Positions 53,008 through 61,271 of a stretch of DNA of 64,000 nucleotides are shown here, one piece after another. Origin of the DNA: Taklimakanibacter sp021828105 (GTDB lineage: Bacteria > Pseudomonadota > Alphaproteobacteria > Rhizobiales > Aestuariivirgaceae); the NCBI GenBank assembly GCA_021828105.1, contig JAKATG010000003.1:248001-312000 (forward strand), given 5' to 3'. Numbering within the stretch: the first letter of the stretch is position 1; the number at the start of each line of letters is the position of its first letter. The position numbers and the translations under genes were made by a program. Below the pieces are notes generated by a model. It was not told the origin of the DNA. It saw nothing but the letters and a program-made list of their open reading frames with translations, and ran no database searches.

Positions 53008-53040
53008 CACCCTCGCTTTGCGAAGAGCGGGGCGAGGGTG
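53008..53040. repeat. GC-rich palindromic element between binding protein and permease
   Basis: CACCCTCGC (53008-53016) and GCGAGGGTG (53032-53040) form a perfect 9-bp stem with a 15-nt loop, in the gap between binding-protein and permease genes. It may act as an mRNA-stabilising or attenuating hairpin. A similar CACTCTCG...GAGAGGGTG element occurs at 59553-59584, so it may belong to a dispersed palindromic repeat family. Confidence 0.6.
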
Positions 53041-53060
53041 ACATTCGACTCACCGCTGCG

Positions 53061-53720
53061 ATGCTTGATCTCCTCGTCAAATATGCGCCGGATTTCTTCA
53101 GCGGCATGCTGGTCACGATCTTCGTGTCGGGCAGCGCCATCCTGCTCGGCGCCGTGCCGGCGCTGGCCTTGGCTTTCGGCCTGATGTCGAAGCATCCGTT
53201 GGTGCGCTATGCCGCGAATCTCTATCGCAGCTTCTGGCGCGGCACACCGATCCTCGTCCAGCTTCTCGTCGTCTTCTATCTCCTGCCGGTCATCGGAATT
53301 TCGGTGCCACCGGTGCTGGCCGCGATCCTGGCGCTCGCGCTCAACACCACCGCCTTCCAGGCCGAAATCTATCGCGCCGGTCTCCAGGCGATCCCTCATG
53401 GCCAGATCGAGGCGGCGCGCATGCTCGGCATCGGCACACGCCATGTCCGCTGGCGCATCCTGGTGCCGCAGACCATCCGCCTTGTGCTGCCCGCCATCGT
53501 CAGCGAGATCGTGATCATTATCAAGAATTCATCGCTCGTCTCGGTCATCGCCGTCACCGAGCTCACCCGCGTCAGCCAGCAGATGGCCTCCAATTCCTTC
53601 CGGCCGCTCGAAAGCTATCTCGCCGCCGGCGTGATCTATCTCATCATCTGCCTTCTCGTGTCCTTCGCCGGGCTCACCGTCGAGAACCGTTTGCGCCGGC
53701 AAGGCGCGGTGTCGCTATGA
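53061..53720 (+). CDS. Amino acid ABC transporter permease
   Basis: 219-aa HisM/HisQ-type inner-membrane permease. The N-terminal FFSGMLVTIFVSGSAILLGA, the RSFWRGTPILVQLLVVFYLL motif and the EAA loop IEAARMLGIGTRHVRWRILV are typical. It overlaps the next permease by ATGA. A hairpin separates it from the binding-protein gene. Confidence 0.92.
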   Translation: MLDLLVKYAPDFFSGMLVTIFVSGSAILLGAVPALALAFGLMSKHPLVRYAANLYRSFWRGTPILVQLLVVFYLLPVIGISVPPVLAAILALALNTTAFQAEIYRAGLQAIPHGQIEAARMLGIGTRHVRWRILVPQTIRLVLPAIVSEIVIIIKNSSLVSVIAVTELTRVSQQMASNSFRPLESYLAAGVIYLIICLLVSFAGLTVENRLRRQGAVSL

Positions 53721-54367
53721 CGACATTGGATTTCATCGCGGCCTACGGCCCCTTGCTGCTCTCGGGCCTCTTCGCCACCTTGCGCATCTGCGTCCTCGCT
53801 ACCCTCATCGCCATCCCGCTCGGCCTCGTCGTGGCGCTGCTCTTGAGAAGCCGGCATGCCGCCTCGCGATGGATCGCCCGCGCCTATGTCGAGGTGATGC
53901 GCGGCACGCCCATCCTGGTCGTCCTCTTCCTGCTCTATTATGGCGGCCCGAGCTTCGGCCTGGTGCTCGAGGCCGAGCCCGTCGGCATATTGGGGCTCGG
54001 CCTCTATGGCGCGGGCTACTTCGCCGAGATCCTCCGCGCCGGCCTGCAGTCGATCGCGCAAGGCCAGATCGAGGCGGCCCGCATGCTGGGCATTCCGCCT
54101 ATGCGCATTCTATGGCGCATCCAGCTGCCGCAGACGCTGCGCCTGGTGGTGCCGCCCTCGATCAACCAGATCATCGTCCTCATCAAGGAATCGGCCGCTT
54201 TGTCGATCATCACCGTGCCGGAGCTGACCAAGATCGGCGCCCAGATCGCCAATGAGACTTTCGCCGTGATCCAACCCTATCTCGCGGTGGCTTTGCTCTA
54301 TTGGCTGCTGATCGAGATCCTCGCCGCCTTGGGCCATTGGCTGGAACGCAAAGTGAGACATGCATGA
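53717..54367 (+). CDS. Amino acid ABC transporter permease
   Basis: 216-aa second permease. It has YVEVMRGTPILVVLFLLYYG and the EAA loop IEAARMLGIPPMRILWRIQL, nearly identical in the core to its partner, which implies a gene duplication. The start ATG 53717 overlaps the previous stop and its own stop overlaps the ATPase start (ATGA). The two permeases form the heterodimeric channel. Confidence 0.92.
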   Translation: MTTLDFIAAYGPLLLSGLFATLRICVLATLIAIPLGLVVALLLRSRHAASRWIARAYVEVMRGTPILVVLFLLYYGGPSFGLVLEAEPVGILGLGLYGAGYFAEILRAGLQSIAQGQIEAARMLGIPPMRILWRIQLPQTLRLVVPPSINQIIVLIKESAALSIITVPELTKIGAQIANETFAVIQPYLAVALLYWLLIEILAALGHWLERKVRHA

Positions 54368-55155
54368 AGCCTGAAAAGAACGACAGGGCGTTGATCCAGG
54401 TGAAGGGCCTGCGCAAGCGCTTCGGCGAGATCGAGGTGCTGAAGGGCATCGATCTCGAGGTCCGTCCCAGCGAAGTGCTGTGCATCATCGGGCCGTCGGG
54501 CTCGGGCAAGAGCACGCTGCTCCGCTCGATCGCCTTCCTCGAAGCCTATGATGCGGGCGATGTGGTGTTCGACGGCAGGCTGATCGGCTATCGCGACGAG
54601 GCCGGCAAGCGGCGACTCGCCAGCGAGAAGGAGCTCAATCAAGACCGCTCGGGCTTCGGCATGGTGTTCCAGCATTTCCATCTCTGGCCGCATTTGCGTG
54701 TGCTCGCCAATGTCACCGAAGCCTTGCGGGTGGTGAAGAAGATCGGATCGGCGGAAGCCGACCGCATCGGCGCCGAGATGCTGGGCAAGGTCGGCATAGC
54801 GGGATTCGCCGACAAATATCCCGAGCAGCTGTCGGGCGGGCAGAAGCAGCGCGTCGCCATTGCCCGCGCGCTGGCCATGAAGCCCAGGGTAATGCTGTTC
54901 GACGAGCCGACCTCGGCGCTCGATCCCGAGCTCGTCGGCGAGGTGCTGGGCGTGATGAAGCAATTGGCGCAAGAGGGCATGACCATGCTGGTCGTCACCC
55001 ATGAGATGGGCTTCGCCGCCCATGTCGCCGACACGGTCGTCTTCATGGACGGCGGCAAGATCCTCGAGAAGGGCGATCCGGGAAAGCTCTTCGCCGCGCC
55101 CGAAAGCGACCGGCTGAAGCAGTTCCTCAATACCTGGCGCGAACGCTCGATCTGA
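54364..55155 (+). CDS. Amino acid ABC transporter ATPase (HisP/GlnQ-like)
   Basis: 263-aa ATPase. It has Walker A GPSGSGKSTL, Q-loop GMVFQHFHLWPHLRV, signature LSGGQKQRVAIARAL, Walker B VMLFDEPTSALDPELV and switch His VVTHEMGFA, all intact, with the short length usual for HisP/GlnQ. It completes the importer at 52.1-55.2 kb. It is the only stand-alone HisP-type ATPase here, so it might also serve the ATPase-less transporter at 30-32 kb (speculative). Confidence 0.93.
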   Translation: MKPEKNDRALIQVKGLRKRFGEIEVLKGIDLEVRPSEVLCIIGPSGSGKSTLLRSIAFLEAYDAGDVVFDGRLIGYRDEAGKRRLASEKELNQDRSGFGMVFQHFHLWPHLRVLANVTEALRVVKKIGSAEADRIGAEMLGKVGIAGFADKYPEQLSGGQKQRVAIARALAMKPRVMLFDEPTSALDPELVGEVLGVMKQLAQEGMTMLVVTHEMGFAAHVADTVVFMDGGKILEKGDPGKLFAAPESDRLKQFLNTWRERSI

Positions 55156-55163
55156 ACTGCCGG

Positions 55164-55631
55164 TTAAGCGCGATCGATGCGGCCCGCGTAGCAGCCGCGC
55201 TTGGCATTGTGGGCATGGATATAGTCGACGTCGGGATTAGCGAAGAAGCGCTGGATGACGCCTTCGATCTCCTTGCCCTCGACGATATCGGCGTCGAGCA
55301 TCATGCCGTCCTTGTCGAAGGCTCTGAGCGACATGAGCCTGAGACGGATGACGTCGGGCACTTCGTCCACTTGGGTGTAGGTTTCCTCCGCGCCTTCGCG
55401 CACGAAAATCGCATGGCTCGCGCGATAGGGCGTGTCGGCGGGCTGGCAGACATGATTGAGCAGGAGCACGGTTTCGCCGGGCGATGCGTCGCGCATCTCG
55501 ATACGGTCGGGATAGCCCGTCGGTGTGTCGACGACATAGCGCTTGACGCCGTGCTTCGCCAATTCGGCATCGCTCAGGCCATAGAGATGACGGAACGGCT
55601 CGGGAGAAAGACCGGAAATGCGGAACGCCAT
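55164..55631 (-). CDS. DUF1203 family protein
   Basis: 155-aa cytoplasmic protein of the DUF1203 family. Characteristic segments are FRISGLSPEPFRHLYGLSDA, GETVLLLNHVCQPADTPYRA and SHAIFVREGA, followed by VIRLRLMSLRAFDKDGMM and a C-terminal DVDYIHAHNAKRGCYAGRI. ATG 55631 follows GGAGG. The family has no firmly established biochemical role that I know. It is convergent with the transporter ATPase gene, 8 bp apart, and probably monocistronic. Confidence 0.87.
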   Translation of the reverse strand: MAFRISGLSPEPFRHLYGLSDAELAKHGVKRYVVDTPTGYPDRIEMRDASPGETVLLLNHVCQPADTPYRASHAIFVREGAEETYTQVDEVPDVIRLRLMSLRAFDKDGMMLDADIVEGKEIEGVIQRFFANPDVDYIHAHNAKRGCYAGRIDRA

Positions 55632-55700
55632 AGCTGCCTCCAATTGTTGAAGACGCGAAGTTAGGCGGCCCGGCCCATCCGAGCCACCCGTTTCTTGCTG

Positions 55701-56138
55701 TCACGTCTGCGGTTCCACGCTTTGCAAGGTCCGCGATCCGAATTTCGCGTAATAACGTTCCCCTTCGATTGACCAGGTAAACGAGCCGCCACCACGCAAA
55801 TCCTTGAGCCGCCCCGTACCGTCTATGATCTTCCACGTGCCGATACCACCAACGCGATCAGGTGCATCGCGACGCGTCACAACACCTTCGAATGTTTGAT
55901 TGCTGGTTGAGCCGTCGGCCAGTATGAAGGTGTGAGTGCCCGAGAAGGGCTCTGTCTCTTCATAGATAGATATCGTCTCTACGCCGGCATAAGTTCCGTG
56001 TTCGTCATTGGCAAATTCGACGCGCCCTTTGAAGAGAGCAAGGACTACTCGGCGTCCTTCCGGGCTCGTCCCGGTCATCGCCTCATGCCAGATCGTTTCT
56101 CCGGTTTGAATACCCGTCATGAAGCTGTGATCCCTCAT
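55701..56138 (-). CDS. Small beta-rich protein of unknown function
   Basis: 145-aa protein preceded by a good GGAGGAG site before ATG 56138. It is rich in beta-like alternation with conserved-looking THTFILADGSTSNQTFEGVV, GTWKIIDGTGRLKDLRGGGS and FTWSIEGERYYAKFG. The GTGRLKDLRG-G pattern resembles small allene-oxide-cyclase/DUF3224-type barrel proteins, but I cannot assign it firmly. No signal peptide or catalytic motif is seen. It is a single gene between the DUF1203 gene and an aldo/keto reductase on the same strand. Confidence 0.7.
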   Translation of the reverse strand: MRDHSFMTGIQTGETIWHEAMTGTSPEGRRVVLALFKGRVEFANDEHGTYAGVETISIYEETEPFSGTHTFILADGSTSNQTFEGVVTRRDAPDRVGGIGTWKIIDGTGRLKDLRGGGSFTWSIEGERYYAKFGSRTLQSVEPQT

Positions 56139-56234
56139 CCCAGTCTCCTCCGTCGATCAATCCGTGCCACTTATGGCTATGAAAGCCTCTCACACACATT
56201 ATCGCAACACTGCCACCAAGTCGCATCCAGGTTT

Positions 56235-57269
56235 CTAGACGACCGGCGGGTTGAGCCGCGCAAAGCCCTCCTGGCGGTGATAAGGGAAATAGGGATAAGG
56301 CGCTGTCCGGCGGCTCGCTTCATCGAGGCGCCGCATCTGTTCCGGCGTCAGCGTCCAGCCGACGGCGCCGAGATTTGCCCTGAGCTGCTCTTCATTGCGC
56401 GCCCCGATGATGACGGACGACACCGTCGGCCGCTGCAGCAGCCAGTTGATGGCGATCTGCGGCACGGTCTTGCCCGTCTCGGCCGCCACCTCATCGAGGG
56501 CATCGACGACCCGATAGAGGTGCTCGTCATCGATCGGCGGGCCGAAGCTCGCCGTCTCATGCAGCCGGCTGCCTTCCGGCAAAGGCTCGCCGCGGCGGAT
56601 CTTGCCGGTGAGCCGGCCCCAGCCGAGCGGGCTCCACACCAGGGCGCCAAGCCCCTGGTCGAGCCCGAGCGGCATCAGCTCCCATTCATAATCGCGCCCG
56701 ATGAGCGAATAATAGGCCTGGTTGGCGACATAGCGCGGAAACCCATGTTTCTCGGCGATGGCGAGCGACTTCATGATCTGCCAGCCGGAGAAATTGGAGA
56801 CGCCGACATAGCGGATTTTGCCCTGGCGCACGAGATGATCGAGGGTGCTCAGCACCTCTTCGATCGGCGTCGATACATCGAAAGCGTGGAGCTGGAACAG
56901 ATCAATGTGATCGCTGCCGAGCCGTTTCAGCGCCGCGTCGATGGAATGCAGCAGCCGCGACCGCGAGGAGCCCCAGTCGTTTGGCCCGTCGCCCATCGGC
57001 AGCGCCGCCTTGGTCGAGATGAGGACCTCGTTGCGCCGGCCCTTGATCGCCTCGCCCAGCACCTCTTCCGAAGCGCCGTTCGAATAGACATCGGCAGTGT
57101 CGAAGAGCGTGACGCCGGCTTCGAGGCAGATGTCGACGAGGCGGCGGGCTTCCTTCGCATCGCTCGTGCCCCAATTGCCGAAGAGGGGGCCTGAGCCGCC
57201 GAAGGTTCCGGCGCCGAAGCTCAATACCGGCACCTTCAGGCCGGAACGTCCGAGTTGTCGATAATCCAT
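56235..57269 (-). CDS. Aldo/keto reductase
   Basis: 344-aa AKR-superfamily oxidoreductase of the YajO/Tas-like group. The N-terminal MDYRQLGRSGLKVPVLSFGA is typical, followed by LFDTADVYSNGASEEVLGEA with the catalytic Asp and Tyr, VLISTKAALPM with Lys and DLFQLHAFD with His. The cofactor end GARNEEQLRANLGAV suggests NADP(H). ATG 57269 follows GGAAGGA. It lies 25 nt after the MFS gene on the same strand and may be co-transcribed. Its substrate is unknown, probably a small aldehyde or ketone. Confidence 0.92.
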   Translation of the reverse strand: MDYRQLGRSGLKVPVLSFGAGTFGGSGPLFGNWGTSDAKEARRLVDICLEAGVTLFDTADVYSNGASEEVLGEAIKGRRNEVLISTKAALPMGDGPNDWGSSRSRLLHSIDAALKRLGSDHIDLFQLHAFDVSTPIEEVLSTLDHLVRQGKIRYVGVSNFSGWQIMKSLAIAEKHGFPRYVANQAYYSLIGRDYEWELMPLGLDQGLGALVWSPLGWGRLTGKIRRGEPLPEGSRLHETASFGPPIDDEHLYRVVDALDEVAAETGKTVPQIAINWLLQRPTVSSVIIGARNEEQLRANLGAVGWTLTPEQMRRLDEASRRTAPYPYFPYHRQEGFARLNPPVV

Positions 57270-57294
57270 GGGTCTTGTCCTTCCGGCTTGAGGT

Positions 57295-58482
57295 TCAGCA
57301 GGCTTTGGGTTGAGCGGCGGCAGTGGGCATGCGGGATGGCGTTCCGGCGCGCAGGCTGAGCGTCGCAATGCCGATGCCGGCGAGCGTCACGAGGGCGGCG
57401 ACCGCCGGAATGGCGCCGAGGCCCGGACCGTGATCGATGACCACGCCGCCGAGCCAGGCACCGAGCGCATTGCCGAGATTGAAGGCCGCGATATTGAGGC
57501 TCGAAGCCAGGCTCTGGCCCGCTCCCTCGGTGGTCTTCAGCACCCACATCTGCAAGGGCGACACGGTGGCGAAGCCGGTGGCGCCGAGAAGGCCGACAAA
57601 AGCAATGGCCGCGATCTGGTCATGGAGGGCGAAGGTCATGGCGAGGCTGGTGAGCGCCAGCACGCCAAGGCTTCCGATCAAGGTCGGCTTGAGCCAGCGA
57701 TCGGCGAGCTTGCCACCTAAGAGATTGCCGATGAGGAGACCGACGCCGAAGACCAGCATCGCCGGCGAGACGATGGCGTCGGAGAAACCGGTGATCTCCG
57801 TCAGCATGGGCGCGATATAGGTGAAGATCGCGAAGACGCCGGCATAGCCGAGGATGGTGGTGAGGAGCCCGAGCCCGACGGACGGGCGCGCCAGCGTCGC
57901 GAGATCGTTCTTCAAGCTGCTTTCGGCGGCAGGGGCGGAAGACTTCGGCACCAGAAGGGCGATCACCGCGAAAGCGGCGACGCCGATGAGCGTCACGGCC
58001 CAGAAAGTCGCGCGCCAGCCATAGAGCTGGCCGAGCCAGGTACCGAAAGGCACGCCCAATATGGTGGCGACGGTGAGGCCGGTGAACATGATGGCGATGG
58101 CCGAGGCCTTCTTGTTCTCAGGCACGAGGCCGGTGGCGACGACCGAGCCGATGCCGAAGAAGCTGCCATGGGCGAAAGAGGTGATGACGCGCGCGATCAT
58201 CAAGAGCGCATAGGTGGGCGCCAGGGCGCTGGCGAGATTGCCGATGATGAAGATGGCCATGAGCGCCAGCAGCACGGTCTTGCGCGGCCATTTCTGCGTG
58301 AGGGCGGTGAGCAATGGTGCCCCCACCACGACGCCCAGCGCATAGCCCGAGATGAGAAGGCCCGCGGTAGAGACGCTGACGCCGAAGCTGGCGCCGACCT
58401 CGAGCAAGAGGCCCATGATGACGAATTCGGTGACGCCGATCCCGAATGCCCCGGCGGTCAGGGCGAAGAGTGCGAGAGGCAT
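57295..58482 (-). CDS. MFS efflux transporter (AraJ/DHA1 type)
   Basis: 395-aa major-facilitator transporter with about twelve hydrophobic segments. The N-terminal MPLALFALTAGAFGIGVTEF and VIMGLLLE are typical of AraJ/YdhP-type proton-driven exporters. The first loop A-type motif is TQKWPRKTVLLA and the TM5 motif VATILGVPFGTWLGQLYGWR is present. GGAGGG precedes ATG 58482. It is divergent from a LysR regulator with a perfect 9-bp-arm palindrome between. Drugs or sugars are possible substrates. Confidence 0.92.
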   Translation of the reverse strand: MPLALFALTAGAFGIGVTEFVIMGLLLEVGASFGVSVSTAGLLISGYALGVVVGAPLLTALTQKWPRKTVLLALMAIFIIGNLASALAPTYALLMIARVITSFAHGSFFGIGSVVATGLVPENKKASAIAIMFTGLTVATILGVPFGTWLGQLYGWRATFWAVTLIGVAAFAVIALLVPKSSAPAAESSLKNDLATLARPSVGLGLLTTILGYAGVFAIFTYIAPMLTEITGFSDAIVSPAMLVFGVGLLIGNLLGGKLADRWLKPTLIGSLGVLALTSLAMTFALHDQIAAIAFVGLLGATGFATVSPLQMWVLKTTEGAGQSLASSLNIAAFNLGNALGAWLGGVVIDHGPGLGAIPAVAALVTLAGIGIATLSLRAGTPSRMPTAAAQPKAC

Positions 58483-58561
58483 GATATTCCCTCCGAGAGA
58501 TGTCGAATGGCCCGGAGATAGGTGCCCCTTCATTCGTCAAGTAGCTTGGATGAGTGAACAG

Positions 58562-58586
58562 TATTTGTGATATGAACTCACAAATA
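58562..58586. promoter_or_regulatory. LysR-type operator between MFS and LysR genes
   Basis: TATTTGTGA and TCACAAATA are perfect 9-bp inverted arms around a 7-bp centre, giving a 25-bp site in the divergent promoter region. The position 80 bp from each start codon is what is expected for a LysR-type regulator that controls the MFS gene and itself. Confidence 0.65.
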
Positions 58587-58663
58587 AGAAGCATTCCCGT
58601 GCGAAGGAGATAGGCCTATTGTCCCTTTCCGCGGTTTTCGCTGCAGAAACGCACAAGAGATCC

Positions 58664-59590
58664 ATGGCCAAGCTCGAATGGGATGATCTGCGCTATGTCC
58701 TGGCGGTGGCGAGCGAAGGCTCGTTGGCGGGCGCCGCCCGGCGGCTTGGCGTCAACCACACGACGGTGCTGCGGCGCGTCGGCGCCTTCGAGGAGCGGCT
58801 GGGGCTTCGCCTCTTCGAGCGCTTGCCCACCGGCTATGTCTTGACCGCCGGCGGTGAGGAATTGATCGCCGCGGCGCATCGGATCGATGACGAGGTGACG
58901 GCGCTCGAACGCAAGCTCGCCGGACAGGATCTCAGGCTCTCAGGGATAGTGCGCATCACCACGACCGACACGCTGATGGGCTCGATCCTGCCGGAGGTGC
59001 TGGCGGCGTTCCGCGATGCCTATCCGGGCATCGCGATAGAGGTCGCGGTCTCCAATCTCATGTTCAATCTGACCAAGCGCGATGCCGATGTGGCGATCCG
59101 TCCCGCCCCCGATCCGCCGGAGACGCTGATCGGCCGCCGCATCGCCAGGATCGCCTTTGCGATCTATGGCAGTGCCGACTACCTCGCCGCGCATGAAGGC
59201 CGGAAGCTCGCCGATCATCCCTGGATCGGACCTGACGATCATCTCGCCGCGACCTCGGTCGCGCAATGGATGCGCGCCGAATTGCCGGGCGCCGATATCG
59301 CGCTGCGCACCGACTCGCTGCTCGCCGCGCGCAACGCTGCTCTTGCCGGCCTCGGCCTGGCAGCGCTGCCCTGCTACCTGGGCGATACGACGCCGGGACT
59401 CGTCCGCCTTGGGGGGCCGATCGCCGCGATGGAGACGGCGCTCTGGATCCTGACCCATGAGGATCTGCGCCACCAGGCCCGCATCCGTGCCTTCACCGAC
59501 TTCGCCGCCCAGGCTTTGGCGCAGAAGCGGGCGCTTCTCGAAGGTGAGGCGCCACTCTCGCCGCGCGAAAGCGGGGAGAGGGTGAAATAG
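58664..59590 (+). CDS. LysR-family transcriptional regulator
   Basis: 308-aa LysR-type regulator. The helix-turn-helix is VLAVASEGSLAGAARRLGVN then HTTVLRRVGAFEERLGLRLF. The effector domain begins at IVRITTTDTLMGSILPEVLA. ATG 58664 is chosen, as family similarity begins at MAKLEWDDLRYV. The last residues (PLSPRESGERVK) are encoded by a GC-rich palindromic repeat, so the C-terminus has been extended or replaced by the repeat. It is divergent from the MFS transporter, its likely target. Confidence 0.92.
   Translation: MAKLEWDDLRYVLAVASEGSLAGAARRLGVNHTTVLRRVGAFEERLGLRLFERLPTGYVLTAGGEELIAAAHRIDDEVTALERKLAGQDLRLSGIVRITTTDTLMGSILPEVLAAFRDAYPGIAIEVAVSNLMFNLTKRDADVAIRPAPDPPETLIGRRIARIAFAIYGSADYLAAHEGRKLADHPWIGPDDHLAATSVAQWMRAELPGADIALRTDSLLAARNAALAGLGLAALPCYLGDTTPGLVRLGGPIAAMETALWILTHEDLRHQARIRAFTDFAAQALAQKRALLEGEAPLSPRESGERVK
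59553..59584. repeat. GC-rich palindromic repeat at 3' end of LysR gene
   Basis: CACTCTCGCCGC ... GCGGGGAGAGGGTG forms an imperfect hairpin with a GCGAAA-type loop. Its translation, PLSPRESGER, is the kind of peptide produced when dispersed palindromic repeats of this sort run into reading frames. It resembles the element at 53008-53040 and may act as a terminator for the LysR gene. Confidence 0.5.
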
Positions 59591-59689
59591 CGCCTGTGCA
59601 TTCACGCAACGACACTCGGCAAAATCACAGATCGGCATAGAGCAGAGCGCGGCTTACCTCACTGCGGAGCAACCTTGAGGAAAGCCGCG

Positions 59690-60316
59690 ATGACCCCGAT
59701 CGAACTTCATACCTATCAGACGCCGAACGGCCACAAGGCCTCGATCATGTTGGAGGAGACGGGCCTGCCTTACAGCGTCCATGTCGTCGATATCGACAAA
59801 GGCCGGCAGCATGAGCCGGAATTCTTGCGGTTGAACCCCAACAACAAGATTCCGGTGATCGTCGATCCCGACCGCCACCGCACTGTCTTCGAGACGGGCG
59901 CCATCCTCTTCTATCTCGCCGAGCGATCAGGCGCACTCAGGCCACGCGATGCCGACGAGGCCCTGACGACGCTGCAATGGACCTTATTCCAGGCGGCGCA
60001 TCTGGGACCGATGCTGGGCCAGCTCTGGCACTTCAAGGTCTTCGCCCGGGAAAGGCTGCCCTACGCCATCGAGCGCTATGAGAATGAGGCGACCCGCCTC
60101 CTCGCCATTCTCGATCATGAGCTTGCCCGCCGTCCCTATCTGGTCGGCGCGCAGTACGGCATTGCCGACATCATGACCTGGCCGTGGATCAATGCGCTCT
60201 CGAAGCTCGGCCGGTCTCTGGCGCACACGCCGCATCTCAAGCGTTGGCATGCCGCAATCGCCGCGCGGCCCGCGGTCCGACGCGGCATCGCCATACCGCA
60301 TATCGCTGCCGATTGA
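59690..60316 (+). CDS. Glutathione S-transferase family protein (YfcG-like)
   Basis: 208-aa thioredoxin-fold plus helical-domain protein. The N-terminal YQTPNGHKASIMLEETGLPY is characteristic of the YfcG/Ure2-like GST branch, where Thr and Asn contact glutathione and disulfide-bond oxidoreductase activity is known. NPNNKIPVIVDPD and the Glu/Thr-type ETGAILFYLAE are conserved. The C-terminal domain has YGIADIMTWPWIN. ATG 59690 follows AGGAAAG. It is likely a cytoplasmic detoxification or redox enzyme. The next gene starts 31 nt later on the same strand. Confidence 0.9.
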   Translation: MTPIELHTYQTPNGHKASIMLEETGLPYSVHVVDIDKGRQHEPEFLRLNPNNKIPVIVDPDRHRTVFETGAILFYLAERSGALRPRDADEALTTLQWTLFQAAHLGPMLGQLWHFKVFARERLPYAIERYENEATRLLAILDHELARRPYLVGAQYGIADIMTWPWINALSKLGRSLAHTPHLKRWHAAIAARPAVRRGIAIPHIAAD

Positions 60317-60347
60317 CGGCAGTACTCAACTCAAAGGAATCCGTGCA

Positions 60348-61271
60348 ATGGAATCTCTGTTCATTCCCTTGTCGCTTGTCGCCGGAGGCCTGCTCGCCGT
60401 CCAGGCGGGCGCCAATACCCAGCTCGCCAAGGCGACCGGCAGTCCCTTCGCCGCCACCACCATCCAGGTGCTCATCGCCGGCCTGTTGCTTCTGCTGGTC
60501 GCCCTCGCGACCGGCACCGCCGCCGCTTTCGGCAAATTGCCGAGTGCCGTCTGGTGGCATGCGACGGGCGGCATCGCGACCGCGATCTATGTCGCCTCGA
60601 CCATCCTGCTCTTCCCGCGCCTCGGCGCGGTGGTGACGGTCGGGCTCTTCATCGCCGGCCAGATGCTGGCCTCGCTCTTCCTCGACACATTCGGCATCCT
60701 TGGCGTGCCGCGCCAGCCGCTCGAATCCGCGAGCCTTCTCGGCACGCTCGCGGTCCTCTTCGGCGCCGGCGCCATCGTCTTCGGCCAGAAGGGCGCCGCG
60801 GCCGAGCTCTCGCTCTTGACGCTCGGCTGGATCCTGCTCGCTCTCGTCGCCGGCGCAGTGCTGCCGGTCCAGGGCGCGATCAACGGCCTGCTGCGCATCG
60901 GCATCGGCGCCCCCTTCCCCGTCGGCGCCTTCAGCTTCGCCATCGCCACCTTGTCGATGCTGATCGTGCTCGTGGCGTCGCAAGCCTTGGGCACTGCGCC
61001 CAAGCCCGATTTCGCCGGACTGAGAGACATGCCCTGGTGGGGCTGGATCGGCGCCGTATGCGGCGCCACCTATGTCACCACCATGTTCACGGCGATCCCG
61101 GTGATCGGCACCGCTGCGACCGTCGGGCTCACCGTCGCCGGCCAGCAGATCGCCTCGCTCTTCGTCGACCGCTATGGCTGGTTCCGCTTGCCCAGGCGCA
61201 CGATCTCGGCCTTGCGCTTCTCGGGCGTCGCCCTCCTCCTCATCGGCGTCGCCGTCATCAAGATCTTCTGA
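60348..61271 (+). CDS. DMT-superfamily transporter with two DUF606 repeats
   Basis: 307-aa membrane protein with about ten hydrophobic segments. The two halves repeat the same pattern: AVQAGANTQLAKATGSPFAA with VVTVGLFIAGQMLASLFLD in the first, and PVQGAINGLLRIGIGAPFPV with TVGLTVAGQQIASLFVDRYG in the second. This is the fused DUF606 (YdcZ-type) arrangement, where single-domain homologues work as pairs. AAAGGA precedes ATG 60348. Its substrate is unknown. Its 3' end overlaps the convergent hydrolase gene by 14 nt. Confidence 0.9.
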   Translation: MESLFIPLSLVAGGLLAVQAGANTQLAKATGSPFAATTIQVLIAGLLLLLVALATGTAAAFGKLPSAVWWHATGGIATAIYVASTILLFPRLGAVVTVGLFIAGQMLASLFLDTFGILGVPRQPLESASLLGTLAVLFGAGAIVFGQKGAAAELSLLTLGWILLALVAGAVLPVQGAINGLLRIGIGAPFPVGAFSFAIATLSMLIVLVASQALGTAPKPDFAGLRDMPWWGWIGAVCGATYVTTMFTAIPVIGTAATVGLTVAGQQIASLFVDRYGWFRLPRRTISALRFSGVALLLIGVAVIKIF

